5,966 bases of DNA from DASPFV01 sp035620975. Lineage in GTDB: Bacteria > Acidobacteriota > Vicinamibacteria > Vicinamibacterales > 2-12-FULL-66-21. Of the stretch, positions 1 through 5,939 are shown in pieces. Below the pieces are notes generated by a model. It saw only the letters and a list, made by a program, of their open reading frames with translations. It ran no database searches and was not told the origin of the DNA. Within the stretch, counting starts at the first letter, position 1. Each line of letters starts with the position of its first letter. The stretch spans positions 1 through 5,966 of the forward strand of contig DASPFV010000032.1 in assembly GCA_035620975.1 (NCBI GenBank). Direction: 5' to 3'. A program made the position numbers and the translations under genes.

Positions 1-11
1 CACCCCAGCGC

Positions 12-55
12 GCGAAGAACGCGCGCCGGCCTCAGAACGCGCGCCGCCTCAGAAC
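12..55. repeat. Short imperfect GC-rich tandem repeat
   Basis: The 13-mer AGAACGCGCGCCG occurs exactly at 16-28 and 34-46 (period 18). The 9-mer CCTCAGAAC occurs exactly at 30-38 and 47-55 (period 17). Together they give about two and a half units of a 17-18 bp degenerate tandem repeat. It lies downstream of the DUF481-like gene, beside the window edge, and no reading frame of useful length crosses it. The function is unknown. It may continue beyond the window. Confidence 0.6.
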
Positions 56-90
56 TTGTACAAATGAGCCAATTTCTCCGGGGGTCAAGG

Positions 91-147
91 CCGACCGCGC
101 GACACCGCGGCCTATCGGAGAATGCGACCAGCCTGAGGCGCAGCCTC
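91..147 (-). other. Two weak dyads downstream of the DUF481-like gene
   Basis: Just past the minus-strand stop codon is a small hairpin: arms GAGGC (135-139) and GCCTC (143-147) with a 3-base loop. Farther downstream is a second dyad: arms CCGCG (95-99) and CGCGG (106-110) around a 6-base loop, extended with a bulge by CCGA (91-94) and TCGG (115-118). Neither is followed by a T-run on the minus strand, so this is not a canonical intrinsic terminator. The dyads could still act as RNA 3'-end structure or simply reflect high GC. Confidence 0.3.
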
Positions 148-148
148 G

Positions 149-889
149 CTAGAACTTTGCGACCAGCGCAACCGCCGTCACCGTGTCGGTAGTCTCGAAG
201 CCGGGCGCTGGCGCGTGCGCGTACCGGATGGTGTTCGACAGCTTCAGCGACAGCAGCGTCGTCAGCTTCGCCGAGACCGACGCGATGTTGTTCCATCGCC
301 AGGCATCCCCGTCCGAGAGCGAGAATTCCAGGCCCGATTCTTCGCTGATCTCCGCGGTCTCGGAAAGCTTGTACTTGTATCGCGCGGCTGCCAGGGCCAC
401 TGCCGTCGAGATGTCCTCGCCGACCAGGCGCTGCTCGTTGGTGTAGCCGAGACCGCCGTCGACAATCAGCTCGTGCGGGCTCGGAGCAATGAGCTGGTAG
501 GAAACGCCTGCCGCCACGACGTTGCGGTGATCGATACCCGCGAATGCATCGTGCAGGTAGTCCCAACTCCCGAACACCGAGAGGCGCTCGGTCAGCTTGC
601 GGGCCGCGCGAAACCGCGAACGGAACGACTCGGCGCTCAGCTCCTCTTCTGCCTTGTTCCGTACGTAGCCCGCCTTCGCCTCGAACGTCCAGGGATCGGG
701 ACGAAAGAAGTATTCCCCGGCCAAGCCGAGCGTCTGCGTGTCGGCATTGCCGGTGGTCGAGACGAACGCAAACTCGGCCGAGCCTTCGTGCCTGGGGGGC
801 GGCGGCGGAGGGCCGGGTTGAGCGGCGTCCTGGGCAGAGGCGATTCCCTGGAGGAGAAGAAAGGCGAGGCACGCAAGACGACAGGTCAC
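149..889 (-). CDS. DUF481-like outer-membrane beta-barrel protein
   Basis: This is a predicted exported 246-residue barrel. The N-terminus is a Sec signal peptide: a hydrophobic core at about 4-16, then ASA-Q, which suggests cleavage after residue 19. A proline run (27-32) links it to the barrel. From about residue 36 the protein alternates polar and hydrophobic strands typical of a beta-barrel, beginning with the GSAEFAFVSTTGNADTQTLGL segment characteristic of the DUF481 (YdiY-like) family. It ends in VAKF, the terminal Phe expected of an outer-membrane barrel recognised by BAM. The family's molecular role is poorly defined; in enterobacteria it is labelled acid- or salt-inducible. The start is GTG, supported by GGAG five bases upstream; no in-frame ATG would retain the signal peptide. 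It lies 132 bases downstream of the VOC gene on the same strand, so co-transcription is possible but not shown. Family assignment is by sequence pattern only. Confidence 0.8.
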   Translation of the reverse strand: MTCRLACLAFLLLQGIASAQDAAQPGPPPPPPRHEGSAEFAFVSTTGNADTQTLGLAGEYFFRPDPWTFEAKAGYVRNKAEEELSAESFRSRFRAARKLTERLSVFGSWDYLHDAFAGIDHRNVVAAGVSYQLIAPSPHELIVDGGLGYTNEQRLVGEDISTAVALAAARYKYKLSETAEISEESGLEFSLSDGDAWRWNNIASVSAKLTTLLSLKLSNTIRYAHAPAPGFETTDTVTAVALVAKF

Positions 890-894
890 CGGGA

Positions 895-898
895 CTCC
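895..898 (-). promoter_or_regulatory. Ribosome binding site for the DUF481-like gene
   Basis: GGAG on the minus strand lies five bases before the GTG at 889. It supports this non-ATG start, which is also the one that yields a complete signal peptide. Confidence 0.55.
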
Positions 899-1021
899 AA
901 TCGTGCGAGGGGAGGAAACGTCCGGGTGCTGGACCAGGACGAGCGTCCACTGTATTCACGCAGAAGCGGCGCCAGCAGAGCCCCGCTCACCGGCAGAGAC
1001 ACCCTGGCCGGAGCGCGCGCT

Positions 1022-1429
1022 TCATCCTATCCGCTGCGCGAAGGTCAGGAAATACCCGTCGGGATCCTCGACGGCGAACTCGCGCATGCCGTAGAACTGG
1101 TCCTTGGGCTGCATCAGTACGCGCGCCCGCCCGCTGACGGTCGCAAAGAGCGCGTCGACCCCCTCGCCTGTGGTGGGCGCTTCCAGCAGGATGAAGAGCC
1201 CGCAGGTGCCGCCGATCGGCCGCAAGGCCACCTCCGGCAGATCGTGCGCGGCCGCCTCGGGGACGTTGAGGAACACGTTCACGCCGCCGCGCTGCAGCCA
1301 CACGAACACGAACGGGGGCGCGTCGGGCACGTGGGCCACGACGGAGAAGCCGAGCACGTCGCGGTAGAACGCGGTGCTCCGGTCGATGTCGGTGACGATC
1401 AGGTTGGGGGTGACGTCGGAGAAAGTCAT
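1022..1429 (-). CDS. VOC-superfamily (glyoxalase/bleomycin-resistance-like) protein
   Basis: This is a small cytoplasmic protein of 135 residues, the usual length for a single-chain VOC protein made of two beta-alpha-beta-beta-beta modules. The first module shows NLIVTDIDRSTAFYRDVLGF (9-28), with the FYRDVLGF signature. The second ends with REFAVEDPDGYFLTFAQ, where DPDGY (122-126) is the family hallmark. The metal ligands of glyoxalase I appear absent: no His near the first strand, and Thr where the terminal IEL-type Glu would be. A ligand-binding, bleomycin-resistance-like role or an unusual lyase or dioxygenase therefore fits better than classical glyoxalase activity. The reading frame extends 35 codons further upstream to a GTG, but those residues are unlike the family. 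The ATG at 1429 has AGGAG eight bases upstream and starts exactly where VOC homology begins. The substrate is unknown. Confidence 0.9.
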   Translation of the reverse strand: MTFSDVTPNLIVTDIDRSTAFYRDVLGFSVVAHVPDAPPFVFVWLQRGGVNVFLNVPEAAAHDLPEVALRPIGGTCGLFILLEAPTTGEGVDALFATVSGRARVLMQPKDQFYGMREFAVEDPDGYFLTFAQRIG

Positions 1430-1742
1430 GGGAGGCGCTCCTGCCGGCTCCGGGTTGACGCAGCCGCTCGAAGCCTCCGGAGGACGGGTGGAGCCGAGCA
1501 CACTTCGAGCGGTGCCCGCATCTCCTCCATCCACGATCCCTGCGAGGAAAGAACGTAGGTAGGGCCTCGGGTTCCGTGCCGAGCGAAGCCCGCGAGGTAC
1601 GCCAGGCAGGATATCAAAATGACGTCCGCCCCTTCAAGCCGTCGCGGCGGCGGCCGGCCAGCCATTCGTGAACCCTGCGAACAGGTCGACTCGCGCCTCG
1701 AGGGCAGGTCGAGAATCTGAACGGCAGACTCCGGCTTGGTGG
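1430..1742. other. 313-base intergenic region with one doubtful small reading frame
   Basis: No confident gene lies between the PAP2 stop and the VOC start. On the minus strand an ATG at 1665 opens a 79-codon frame ending at 1426. Its TGA overlaps the VOC ATG in an ATGA junction, and an AGGG sits seven bases before its start. Its composition argues against it: codons such as ATA and TTG appear, third-position GC is about 72% by hand count, and I recognise no domain. A 33-codon plus-strand frame (1619-1720) is weaker still. An AT-richer patch at 1611-1620 stands out from the GC-rich surroundings. On the minus strand TTGAAG (1632-1637) lies about 15-16 bases from it, at best a poor promoter match for the VOC gene. 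No terminator hairpin with a T-run was found. Confidence 0.4.
1438..1442 (-). promoter_or_regulatory. Ribosome binding site for the VOC gene
   Basis: AGGAG on the minus strand lies eight bases before the ATG at 1429. It decides in favour of this start over the upstream GTG at 1534, whose extra 35 residues do not resemble the family. Confidence 0.65.
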
Positions 1743-2474
1743 TCACGCATTCTGACTGGCCTGGCGCTCGCGCCGGATGCCGACGCGGCGCTCCACCAGC
1801 CGTTCCACCAGCCAGCAGAGGAGCGCCCAGCAGATCCCGATCAGCCAGCCGGCGAGCACGTCGGTCGGGTAGTGCACGCCGAGATACACGCGAGTCAGTC
1901 CGATCATGAACGTGGCGATCATCGCCACGGCCATGCAGTAGATCTTTGCGAGCGGCCGCTCGGCGACGCGCATCAGGAGCGCGCCGAGAGTCAGATAGAT
2001 CGCCGCCGAGGTCATGGCGTGCCCGCTGGGGAAGCTCAGGGGCATGACGTCCCGGAGATGGGAAACGACGTCGGGGCGTGGACGCTGGAAGATGGTCTTC
2101 AGGACGTTGTTGAGCACCCAGCCGCCGACGCTCGCGGCGAGCACGAAGACGGCCATCCGTCGCATCCGCTGGAGCCAGAGAAACCCGACGATTGCGGCGA
2201 CGGTCAGGCCGAGCACCGAGGCGCTGCCGAGCGCGGTGATATCGAGCGCCGCGATGCGCAGCCATCGTGGGCCAATCGGCGTATCGGGCTGGTCAGGACG
2301 CCGCAACGCGCGCAACACCCGCTCGTCGAACCGCTGCGTGTCGCCTTCGAGGACGTCTCCCGCCAGCGCGAAGAACGCCAGCCCGAGCAGAATCAGCGCC
2401 AGCGCGCCCAGCAGAAGGGCGAGCTCTCCTCGCTCGCGTCTCAGGAATCCCGTTTCCAGCAGGGACGTCGGCAT
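1743..2474 (-). CDS. PAP2-superfamily membrane phosphatase
   Basis: This is a 243-residue integral membrane phosphatase of the type that dephosphorylates phosphatidic acid, undecaprenyl pyrophosphate or related lipid phosphates at the outer face of the inner membrane. All three catalytic motifs are intact and in order. Motif 1 is KTIFQRPRP (K126, R133, P134). Motif 2 is PSGH (149-152), with H152 the likely general acid. Motif 3 is TRVYLGVHYPTD (R195, H201, D205), with H201 the likely nucleophile. About six hydrophobic segments are visible (roughly 19-39, 83-100, 107-124, 155-170, 177-193, 205-225), normal for bacterial PAP2 proteins. The C-terminus is a basic cytoplasmic tail. The start is the ATG at 2474; a GAGG lies only three bases upstream, so its Shine-Dalgarno is mediocre. 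The gene diverges from the DUF5777-like gene and no enzyme partner is adjacent, so the lipid substrate cannot be told from context. Confidence 0.95.
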   Translation of the reverse strand: MPTSLLETGFLRRERGELALLLGALALILLGLAFFALAGDVLEGDTQRFDERVLRALRRPDQPDTPIGPRWLRIAALDITALGSASVLGLTVAAIVGFLWLQRMRRMAVFVLAASVGGWVLNNVLKTIFQRPRPDVVSHLRDVMPLSFPSGHAMTSAAIYLTLGALLMRVAERPLAKIYCMAVAMIATFMIGLTRVYLGVHYPTDVLAGWLIGICWALLCWLVERLVERRVGIRRERQASQNA

Positions 2475-2507
2475 GCGCCTCGTGACAGGTTACCGCCCCC
2501 GAAAGCC

Positions 2508-2524
2508 CTTACCAAACGGGTAAG
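2508..2524. promoter_or_regulatory. Dyad, candidate operator or leader hairpin
   Basis: CTTACC (2508-2513) and GGTAAG (2519-2524) form a perfect 6-base inverted repeat around a 5-base spacer. It sits between the divergent PAP2 and DUF5777-like genes, 33 bases upstream of the PAP2 start. The geometry fits a dimeric regulator site or a 5'-leader stem for the PAP2 transcript. No known operator is recognised. Confidence 0.4.
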
Positions 2525-2529
2525 CTCCC

Positions 2530-2560
2530 TCGGGCAGGCCCGACGGAATCTTACGATTTG
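2530..2560. promoter_or_regulatory. Second dyad and AT-rich patch, possible divergent promoter zone
   Basis: TCGGG (2530-2534) and CCCGA (2539-2543) form a second perfect stem with a 4-base loop, only five bases from the neighbouring dyad. Next to it is an AT-richer patch (2547-2559). It contains TAAGAT on the minus strand (2548-2553) and TACGAT on the plus strand (2552-2557), each matching four of six bases of a sigma-70 -10 box. No good -35 box is found for either, so promoter placement is only a suggestion. Confidence 0.3.
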
Positions 2561-2612
2561 CTGCGGGAACGCAGCCGCCTCCGCGGTCCCGGGAGGGCAC
2601 GGCGCTTGCCAC

Positions 2613-2623
2613 GAGGGCAGGAG
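2613..2623 (+). promoter_or_regulatory. Ribosome binding site for the DUF5777-like gene
   Basis: Two purine-rich options precede the ATG at 2627: GAGGG (2613-2617) with a 9-base spacer and AGGAG (2619-2623) with a short 3-base spacer. Together they favour this ATG over the in-frame TTG at 2558. Confidence 0.5.
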
Positions 2624-2626
2624 CCC

Positions 2627-3523
2627 ATGTGGACGCTGGACGTGCACCCCTGGCACCCTGCGATTCTCTCCGTTCTGCTCGTCCTGGTCCCCGCGACGTG
2701 TTCCCCGCAGACAGTGCAGACGCCGCCGGACCCGCCGCCCCAGCCGGGCCCCGCGGTTGCCGACGTCGAGCTGAACCTCATCGGCCTGCCGACCACACGC
2801 CCCGTTCAGCGGCACCGGAGTTACTTCAGGCTCACGCACCGTTTCGCGCGCGACCTGCGCCGCGGCGATTTCGGGTCGCTCGTCGAAGATCTGTTCGCAC
2901 TCGACAACGGCGCCGTTCTCGGCCTCGAGTACCGGTACGGCATCACGGGCAGCCTGCAAGCCGGCGTGCACCGCACATCGCTCAGCAAGACCATCCAGTT
3001 CTTCGGCCGGTTCGACGGCTGGCGGCAGTCGGAACGAATGCCGATCGCCGTGTCGCTGCTCGGCTCCGTCGAGGGGCTCGACAACTTCCAGGACGATTTT
3101 CAGCCGGCGCTCGGCGCAACGGTCGCACGCGCCCTCGGGCGTCATGTGGCCCTGTACGCCACGCCGATGGCCGTCTGGAACACGCGCGCCGCCGAGTTCC
3201 TGGACGACGGGCACGATCACGACCATGACCTGCCAGGCGCGGGGGAGGACGAGCACTCGGGCCACGAACACACGGTGTTCGTCGGCCTCGGAGCCCGCGT
3301 CCGGCTCCGCCCGACTGCCTTCCTCGTCGGAGAGTACTCGCCGCGCCTGGCAGGTCACGACCCGAACCGCGCGGTGTGGGGAGTCGCGATCGAGAAGTAC
3401 ACGCGCGGTCACACGCTGCAGTTGAACTTCACCAACTCGTTCGGCACCACGTTCGGTCAGCTCGCCCGCGGAGGCAGCGATCACGACGTCTATCTCGGAT
3501 TCAACATCACGCGGAAGTTCTGA
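2627..3523 (+). CDS. DUF5777-like beta-barrel protein with His/Asp-rich loop
   Basis: This is a predicted exported outer-membrane protein of 298 residues with no defined reaction. The N-terminus has a signal-like hydrophobic stretch (about 10-24) ending PATC, followed by a proline-rich linker (33-42). The mature part resembles the DUF5777 barrel family: SYFRLTHRFARD (65-76) near the start, LGLEYRYGITGSLQAGVHRTSLSKTIQFFGRF (98-129), then repeated amphipathic strands. It ends NITRKF, with the terminal Phe expected of an outer-membrane barrel. A loop at about 193-215 is rich in His and acidic residues (H196, H198, H200, H210, H213, H215, with many Asp and Glu), which suggests metal binding. The frame extends upstream to a TTG at 2558, but the first 23 residues are Arg-rich and would bury the signal peptide, so the ATG with its Shine-Dalgarno is chosen. 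The CHRD gene follows after 91 bases. Cys25 fits a lipobox poorly (PATC). Confidence 0.75.
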   Translation: MWTLDVHPWHPAILSVLLVLVPATCSPQTVQTPPDPPPQPGPAVADVELNLIGLPTTRPVQRHRSYFRLTHRFARDLRRGDFGSLVEDLFALDNGAVLGLEYRYGITGSLQAGVHRTSLSKTIQFFGRFDGWRQSERMPIAVSLLGSVEGLDNFQDDFQPALGATVARALGRHVALYATPMAVWNTRAAEFLDDGHDHDHDLPGAGEDEHSGHEHTVFVGLGARVRLRPTAFLVGEYSPRLAGHDPNRAVWGVAIEKYTRGHTLQLNFTNSFGTTFGQLARGGSDHDVYLGFNITRKF

Positions 3524-3601
3524 CCCGCGGCTCGTGGTGCGCGTTTCGGCATCCGGCTCGCAGGCCGCCGCAGGGTTGCATCGTCGGGGTACCTATTCGG
3601 G

Positions 3602-3606
3602 AGGAG
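3602..3606 (+). promoter_or_regulatory. Ribosome binding site for the CHRD lipoprotein gene
   Basis: AGGAG, in the purine-rich context GGGAGGAG, lies eight bases before the ATG at 3615. It decides against the in-frame GTG at 3534, which would place 27 non-hydrophobic residues ahead of the signal peptide. Confidence 0.7.
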
Positions 3607-3614
3607 TGGGGGTC

Positions 3615-4148
3615 ATGACCAGACACGCATTGGGATACGCCGCCATCGCGCTGTTCGTCTTCGCTGCCGGGTGCGGAGACGATGACGACAACCCGAACGG
3701 ACCGTCGCTGACGGGGCCCATCGTCTTCAGCGTTCCGCTGAGCGCGGCCAACGAAGTGCCGCCCATCGGCAACGAGGAATCGACCGCGCGCGGGACGGCG
3801 ACCATCACGATGAACGTGCCGCGTGACGGCTCGGGCAACCCCAACGGCTCCGGCACCATCGACTTCGCCGTGCAGCTCACCAACTTCCCCGCCGGCAGCG
3901 TCGTCCGCCTCGCGCACATCCACCTTGGCGCCGCGGGCGTCAACGGCGGGATCGAGATCAACACGGGCCTGTCGGCGGCGAACGCCGTCACGCTGACGAA
4001 CGGCAGCGGCAGCTTCAGCTTCACCGGCGTGGCCGTCGACGCCACGCGGGCGCTGCAGTTTTACGCGACGCCCTCGCAGTACTACTTCAACGTCCACAGC
4101 GCGCTGAACCCGGGCGGCGTCGTGCGCGGGCAGCTCGCGTTACAGTGA
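3615..4148 (+). CDS. CHRD-domain lipoprotein
   Basis: This is a predicted lipid-anchored envelope protein of 177 residues. A short positive N-terminus and hydrophobic core lead to the lipobox AAGC, giving lipidation at Cys20. The mature start is GDDDDNP, an acidic flexible linker with Asp at +3 rather than +2, so no classical inner-membrane retention Asp; export to the outer membrane is plausible. Residues from about 37 to the end form one CHRD domain: FSVPLSAANEVPP (38-50), TARGTATITM, LAHIHLG (99-105) and YFNVHSALNPGGVVRGQL (157-174). The CHRD fold was first named in chordin and is common in bacterial secreted proteins, but its biochemical role is unsettled. H101, H103 and H161 are typical conserved positions. 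It follows the barrel gene on the same strand, so the pair may be co-transcribed, and it converges on the M28 gene with 30 bases between stops. Confidence 0.9.
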   Translation: MTRHALGYAAIALFVFAAGCGDDDDNPNGPSLTGPIVFSVPLSAANEVPPIGNEESTARGTATITMNVPRDGSGNPNGSGTIDFAVQLTNFPAGSVVRLAHIHLGAAGVNGGIEINTGLSAANAVTLTNGSGSFSFTGVAVDATRALQFYATPSQYYFNVHSALNPGGVVRGQLALQ

Positions 4149-4161
4149 TCGCCCGAATCCA

Positions 4162-4182
4162 GGTCCAAGGTTCAGGGTTCAG
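4162..4182 (-). repeat. Three-unit heptad repeat at the convergent junction
   Basis: On the minus strand the sequence reads as three consecutive 7-mers: CTGAACC (4176-4182), CTGAACC (4169-4175) and TTGGACC (4162-4168), fitting YTGRACC. The TGA stop of the M28 peptidase gene (4179-4181) lies inside the first unit. The tract fills most of the 30 bases between the two convergent genes. No hairpin or T-run terminator is present here. Confidence 0.55.
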
Positions 4183-5867
4183 TCGATCCGCCCCCTCTCC
4201 CCCTTTCCCTTCCGGGGGCCCTTGTTGTCGCGCGCCGGGGGGCGCTCCAGGTTCGCCACGCGCCGGCCCGTCTCGTAGGCGAGCTGCGCGATGCGCTGCA
4301 CCTTGTCGAAGATGATCTTGTCGACCGTATCGCTCGGAGCGTGATAGTCGGGGTGGGTGCCGGTGAAGTAGAAGATGATCGGGATGCCCTTTTCCGCGTA
4401 GCTGTAGTGATCGCTGCGCGTGTAGAACGACTCCGCATCGGCCGGATCGTTGTACTCGTAATCCAGCATCAGCGGCCGGGCGAGCGAGGCGTTGGCAGCC
4501 TCGTTGATGTTGTGCAGCTCCGTGCTGATGCGATCGGCGCCCACGACGTAGACCGTGTTCGCTTCCGACGGGTCGTTGTTGCGGTTCCGCCCCACCATGT
4601 CGAGATTGATCTGCGCCACCATGTTCTCGAGCGGGACGACGGGGAACTCGACGCTGTAGCGGGAACCCAGGAGGCCGCTCTCTTCGCCGGCGTGCCAGAC
4701 GAACAGCAGCGACCGCTTCGGCCTCGGCCCGGACGCGAACGCTCTTGCGACGGCCATGATGGCCACGGTGCCTGACCCGTCGTCGTCGGCGCCGTTGTAG
4801 ATGCGGTCGTACGGGTCGCGGCCGGCCCGCCCGGCGCGGCCCTGCCCGGGTACGCCTTCGCGGTAGCCGGTGTGATCGTAGTGCGCGCCGTAGACCACGT
4901 AGGTGTGGCGCAGCTTGGGGTCCGAGCCCTCCACCACGCCGACCACGTTCCGCGTGAAGCGTGTGCGCGTCACTTCGTATTCGGCGTCGACCTGGAACGT
5001 GAGCTTCACGCCTTTCACGGAGAAGGGCGCCAGGGGCTCCTGTCGGTCCGCCCGCGCTTTCAGGTCGGCGTAGCTGACGTCCGACCCGCTGAACAGGAAC
5101 TCGAAGAACTCGTCCTGGGCGGTCACCGACGGAGGGATCCGGCGATCGAGCCGCTGCACCGTCGTGAAGTCGCCGTCATCGCCGCCGCCGCGTCCGCTCC
5201 GCGCCGTCCCGGGTGCGCTGCGCCCGCCACCCTGGCCCGCCCAGCGGGCCGCGGCTTCGCCACCGTGCGGACCGATCGTCGCCACCGCGCCGCGCTCGAG
5301 CGCCTCCCGCGATCGGCCGCTCATGAGGCGTCCGGAGCCCTCGACGCCGGACGGCGGAACGGTGCCCAGCCAGACGACGGCCTTGCCAGTGAGGTCCGCG
5401 CCGCCGGACCCCTCGTGCTGCGCCGCCGCGAGGCTGAGACCGTAGCCTGCGAAATACACCTGGTCGGCGACGATCGTCTGTCTGCCTCCCATGTTCCTCG
5501 GGAACGTGATCCCCTCGCCGTCGCGGAAGGTGCGCGTCTGCCCGTTGACCTCCACGGTCACGGTGGAGTGGCTCGTCGTCCGGACGCCGAGCACCTTGAC
5601 GATCTGGAAGTAGGTTCCGTTGTCGCCGACCGGCTTGACGCCCCACTGCTTCAGGTGGTCCGCGATGTACTGTGCGGCCAGCCCGAGCCCCTCGCTGTAA
5701 GTGGCGCGGCCCTGCAGCTCGTCGGACGCGAGATAGGTGAGCCACTCCTTGAGGGACGGCTGCTGGATGGCAATGGGGCCCGAGGCCGGGCGCGGCTGGG
5801 CGCCCGCGGTCAGGCCGAGGAGCGACACGAAGATCGTCGACGTTACGAAGCGGCGGCGGCGTATCAA
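4179..5867 (-). CDS. Secreted M28-family metallopeptidase with PA domain
   Basis: This is a predicted periplasmic or extracellular zinc aminopeptidase of 562 residues. A Sec signal peptide (RRRR, then a hydrophobic core, ending AGA-Q) suggests cleavage after residue 23. The N-terminal part has the LASDELQGRATYSEG motif (46-60) typical of this subgroup. A protease-associated (PA) domain follows at about 130-200 (VYFAGYGLSL, LTGKAVVWLG). The catalytic domain starts near 305 and keeps every expected residue: H329 in GAHYDH, D361 in NGADDDGSG, E395/E396 in HAGEESGLLGS (base and ligand), D423 in NLDMVG and H509 in PDYHAPSDT. Two Gly/Arg-rich low-complexity inserts (about 211-232 and 338-350) and a basic C-terminal tail (541-562) decorate the fold. 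The start is TTG, with AGGAG six bases upstream; no ATG or GTG fits the signal peptide better. It likely releases N-terminal residues from peptides for nutrient use. The exact substrate preference is unknown. Confidence 0.95.
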   Translation of the reverse strand: MIRRRRFVTSTIFVSLLGLTAGAQPRPASGPIAIQQPSLKEWLTYLASDELQGRATYSEGLGLAAQYIADHLKQWGVKPVGDNGTYFQIVKVLGVRTTSHSTVTVEVNGQTRTFRDGEGITFPRNMGGRQTIVADQVYFAGYGLSLAAAQHEGSGGADLTGKAVVWLGTVPPSGVEGSGRLMSGRSREALERGAVATIGPHGGEAAARWAGQGGGRSAPGTARSGRGGGDDGDFTTVQRLDRRIPPSVTAQDEFFEFLFSGSDVSYADLKARADRQEPLAPFSVKGVKLTFQVDAEYEVTRTRFTRNVVGVVEGSDPKLRHTYVVYGAHYDHTGYREGVPGQGRAGRAGRDPYDRIYNGADDDGSGTVAIMAVARAFASGPRPKRSLLFVWHAGEESGLLGSRYSVEFPVVPLENMVAQINLDMVGRNRNNDPSEANTVYVVGADRISTELHNINEAANASLARPLMLDYEYNDPADAESFYTRSDHYSYAEKGIPIIFYFTGTHPDYHAPSDTVDKIIFDKVQRIAQLAYETGRRVANLERPPARDNKGPRKGKGERGRID

Positions 5868-5873
5868 AGCGGG

Positions 5874-5878
5874 CTCCT
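5874..5878 (-). promoter_or_regulatory. Ribosome binding site deciding a TTG start
   Basis: AGGAG on the minus strand lies six bases before the TTG at 5867. The spacing is ideal. With the complete signal peptide that follows, it supports a rare TTG initiation codon for the M28 peptidase. Confidence 0.65.
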
Positions 5879-5939
5879 CGGTCTGCAGTTGCTGCGGCGG
5901 GCTCCGGTTGCCAATTTCAAGGATACGACAGCCGCGGCC

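Noticed and set aside
990..1011. Inverted repeat CCGGC/GCCGG downstream of the VOC gene
   Set aside because: The 5-base stem has a 12-base loop and no T-run, so it is not a credible intrinsic terminator in DNA of this GC content.
215..1558. Long plus-strand open frame of 447 codons across the DUF481-like and VOC genes
   Set aside because: It is antisense to two genes with clear family signatures. Its translation is Arg/Gly/Ala-rich with no domain or signal, a typical shadow frame in high-GC DNA.
1619..1720. 33-codon plus-strand frame with AGGA seven bases upstream
   Set aside because: It is too short, lies opposite other candidate sequence, and has an Arg/Gly-rich composition expected by chance. 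Nothing beyond a weak Shine-Dalgarno supports it.
1668..2774. Long plus-strand open frame of 368 codons across the PAP2 gene
   Set aside because: It is antisense to a PAP2 gene with all three catalytic motifs intact, and its own product is low-complexity and charged without recognisable features.
2441..3484. Minus-strand open frame of 347 codons opposite the DUF5777-like gene
   Set aside because: The plus-strand frame has a signal peptide, barrel strands and a terminal Phe. The antisense product has none and overlaps the PAP2 start.
5176..5745. Minus-strand 189-codon frame within the M28 gene
   Set aside because: It is an out-of-frame shadow of the peptidase N-terminal region, Arg-rich throughout, while the true frame carries a complete signal peptide and catalytic residues.
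5905..5925. Promoter-like elements upstream of the M28 gene (TTGGCA, TTGAAA, TATCCT on the minus strand)
   Set aside because: No pair has correct -35/-10 spacing, and the region farther upstream is lost in the poly-G tract.
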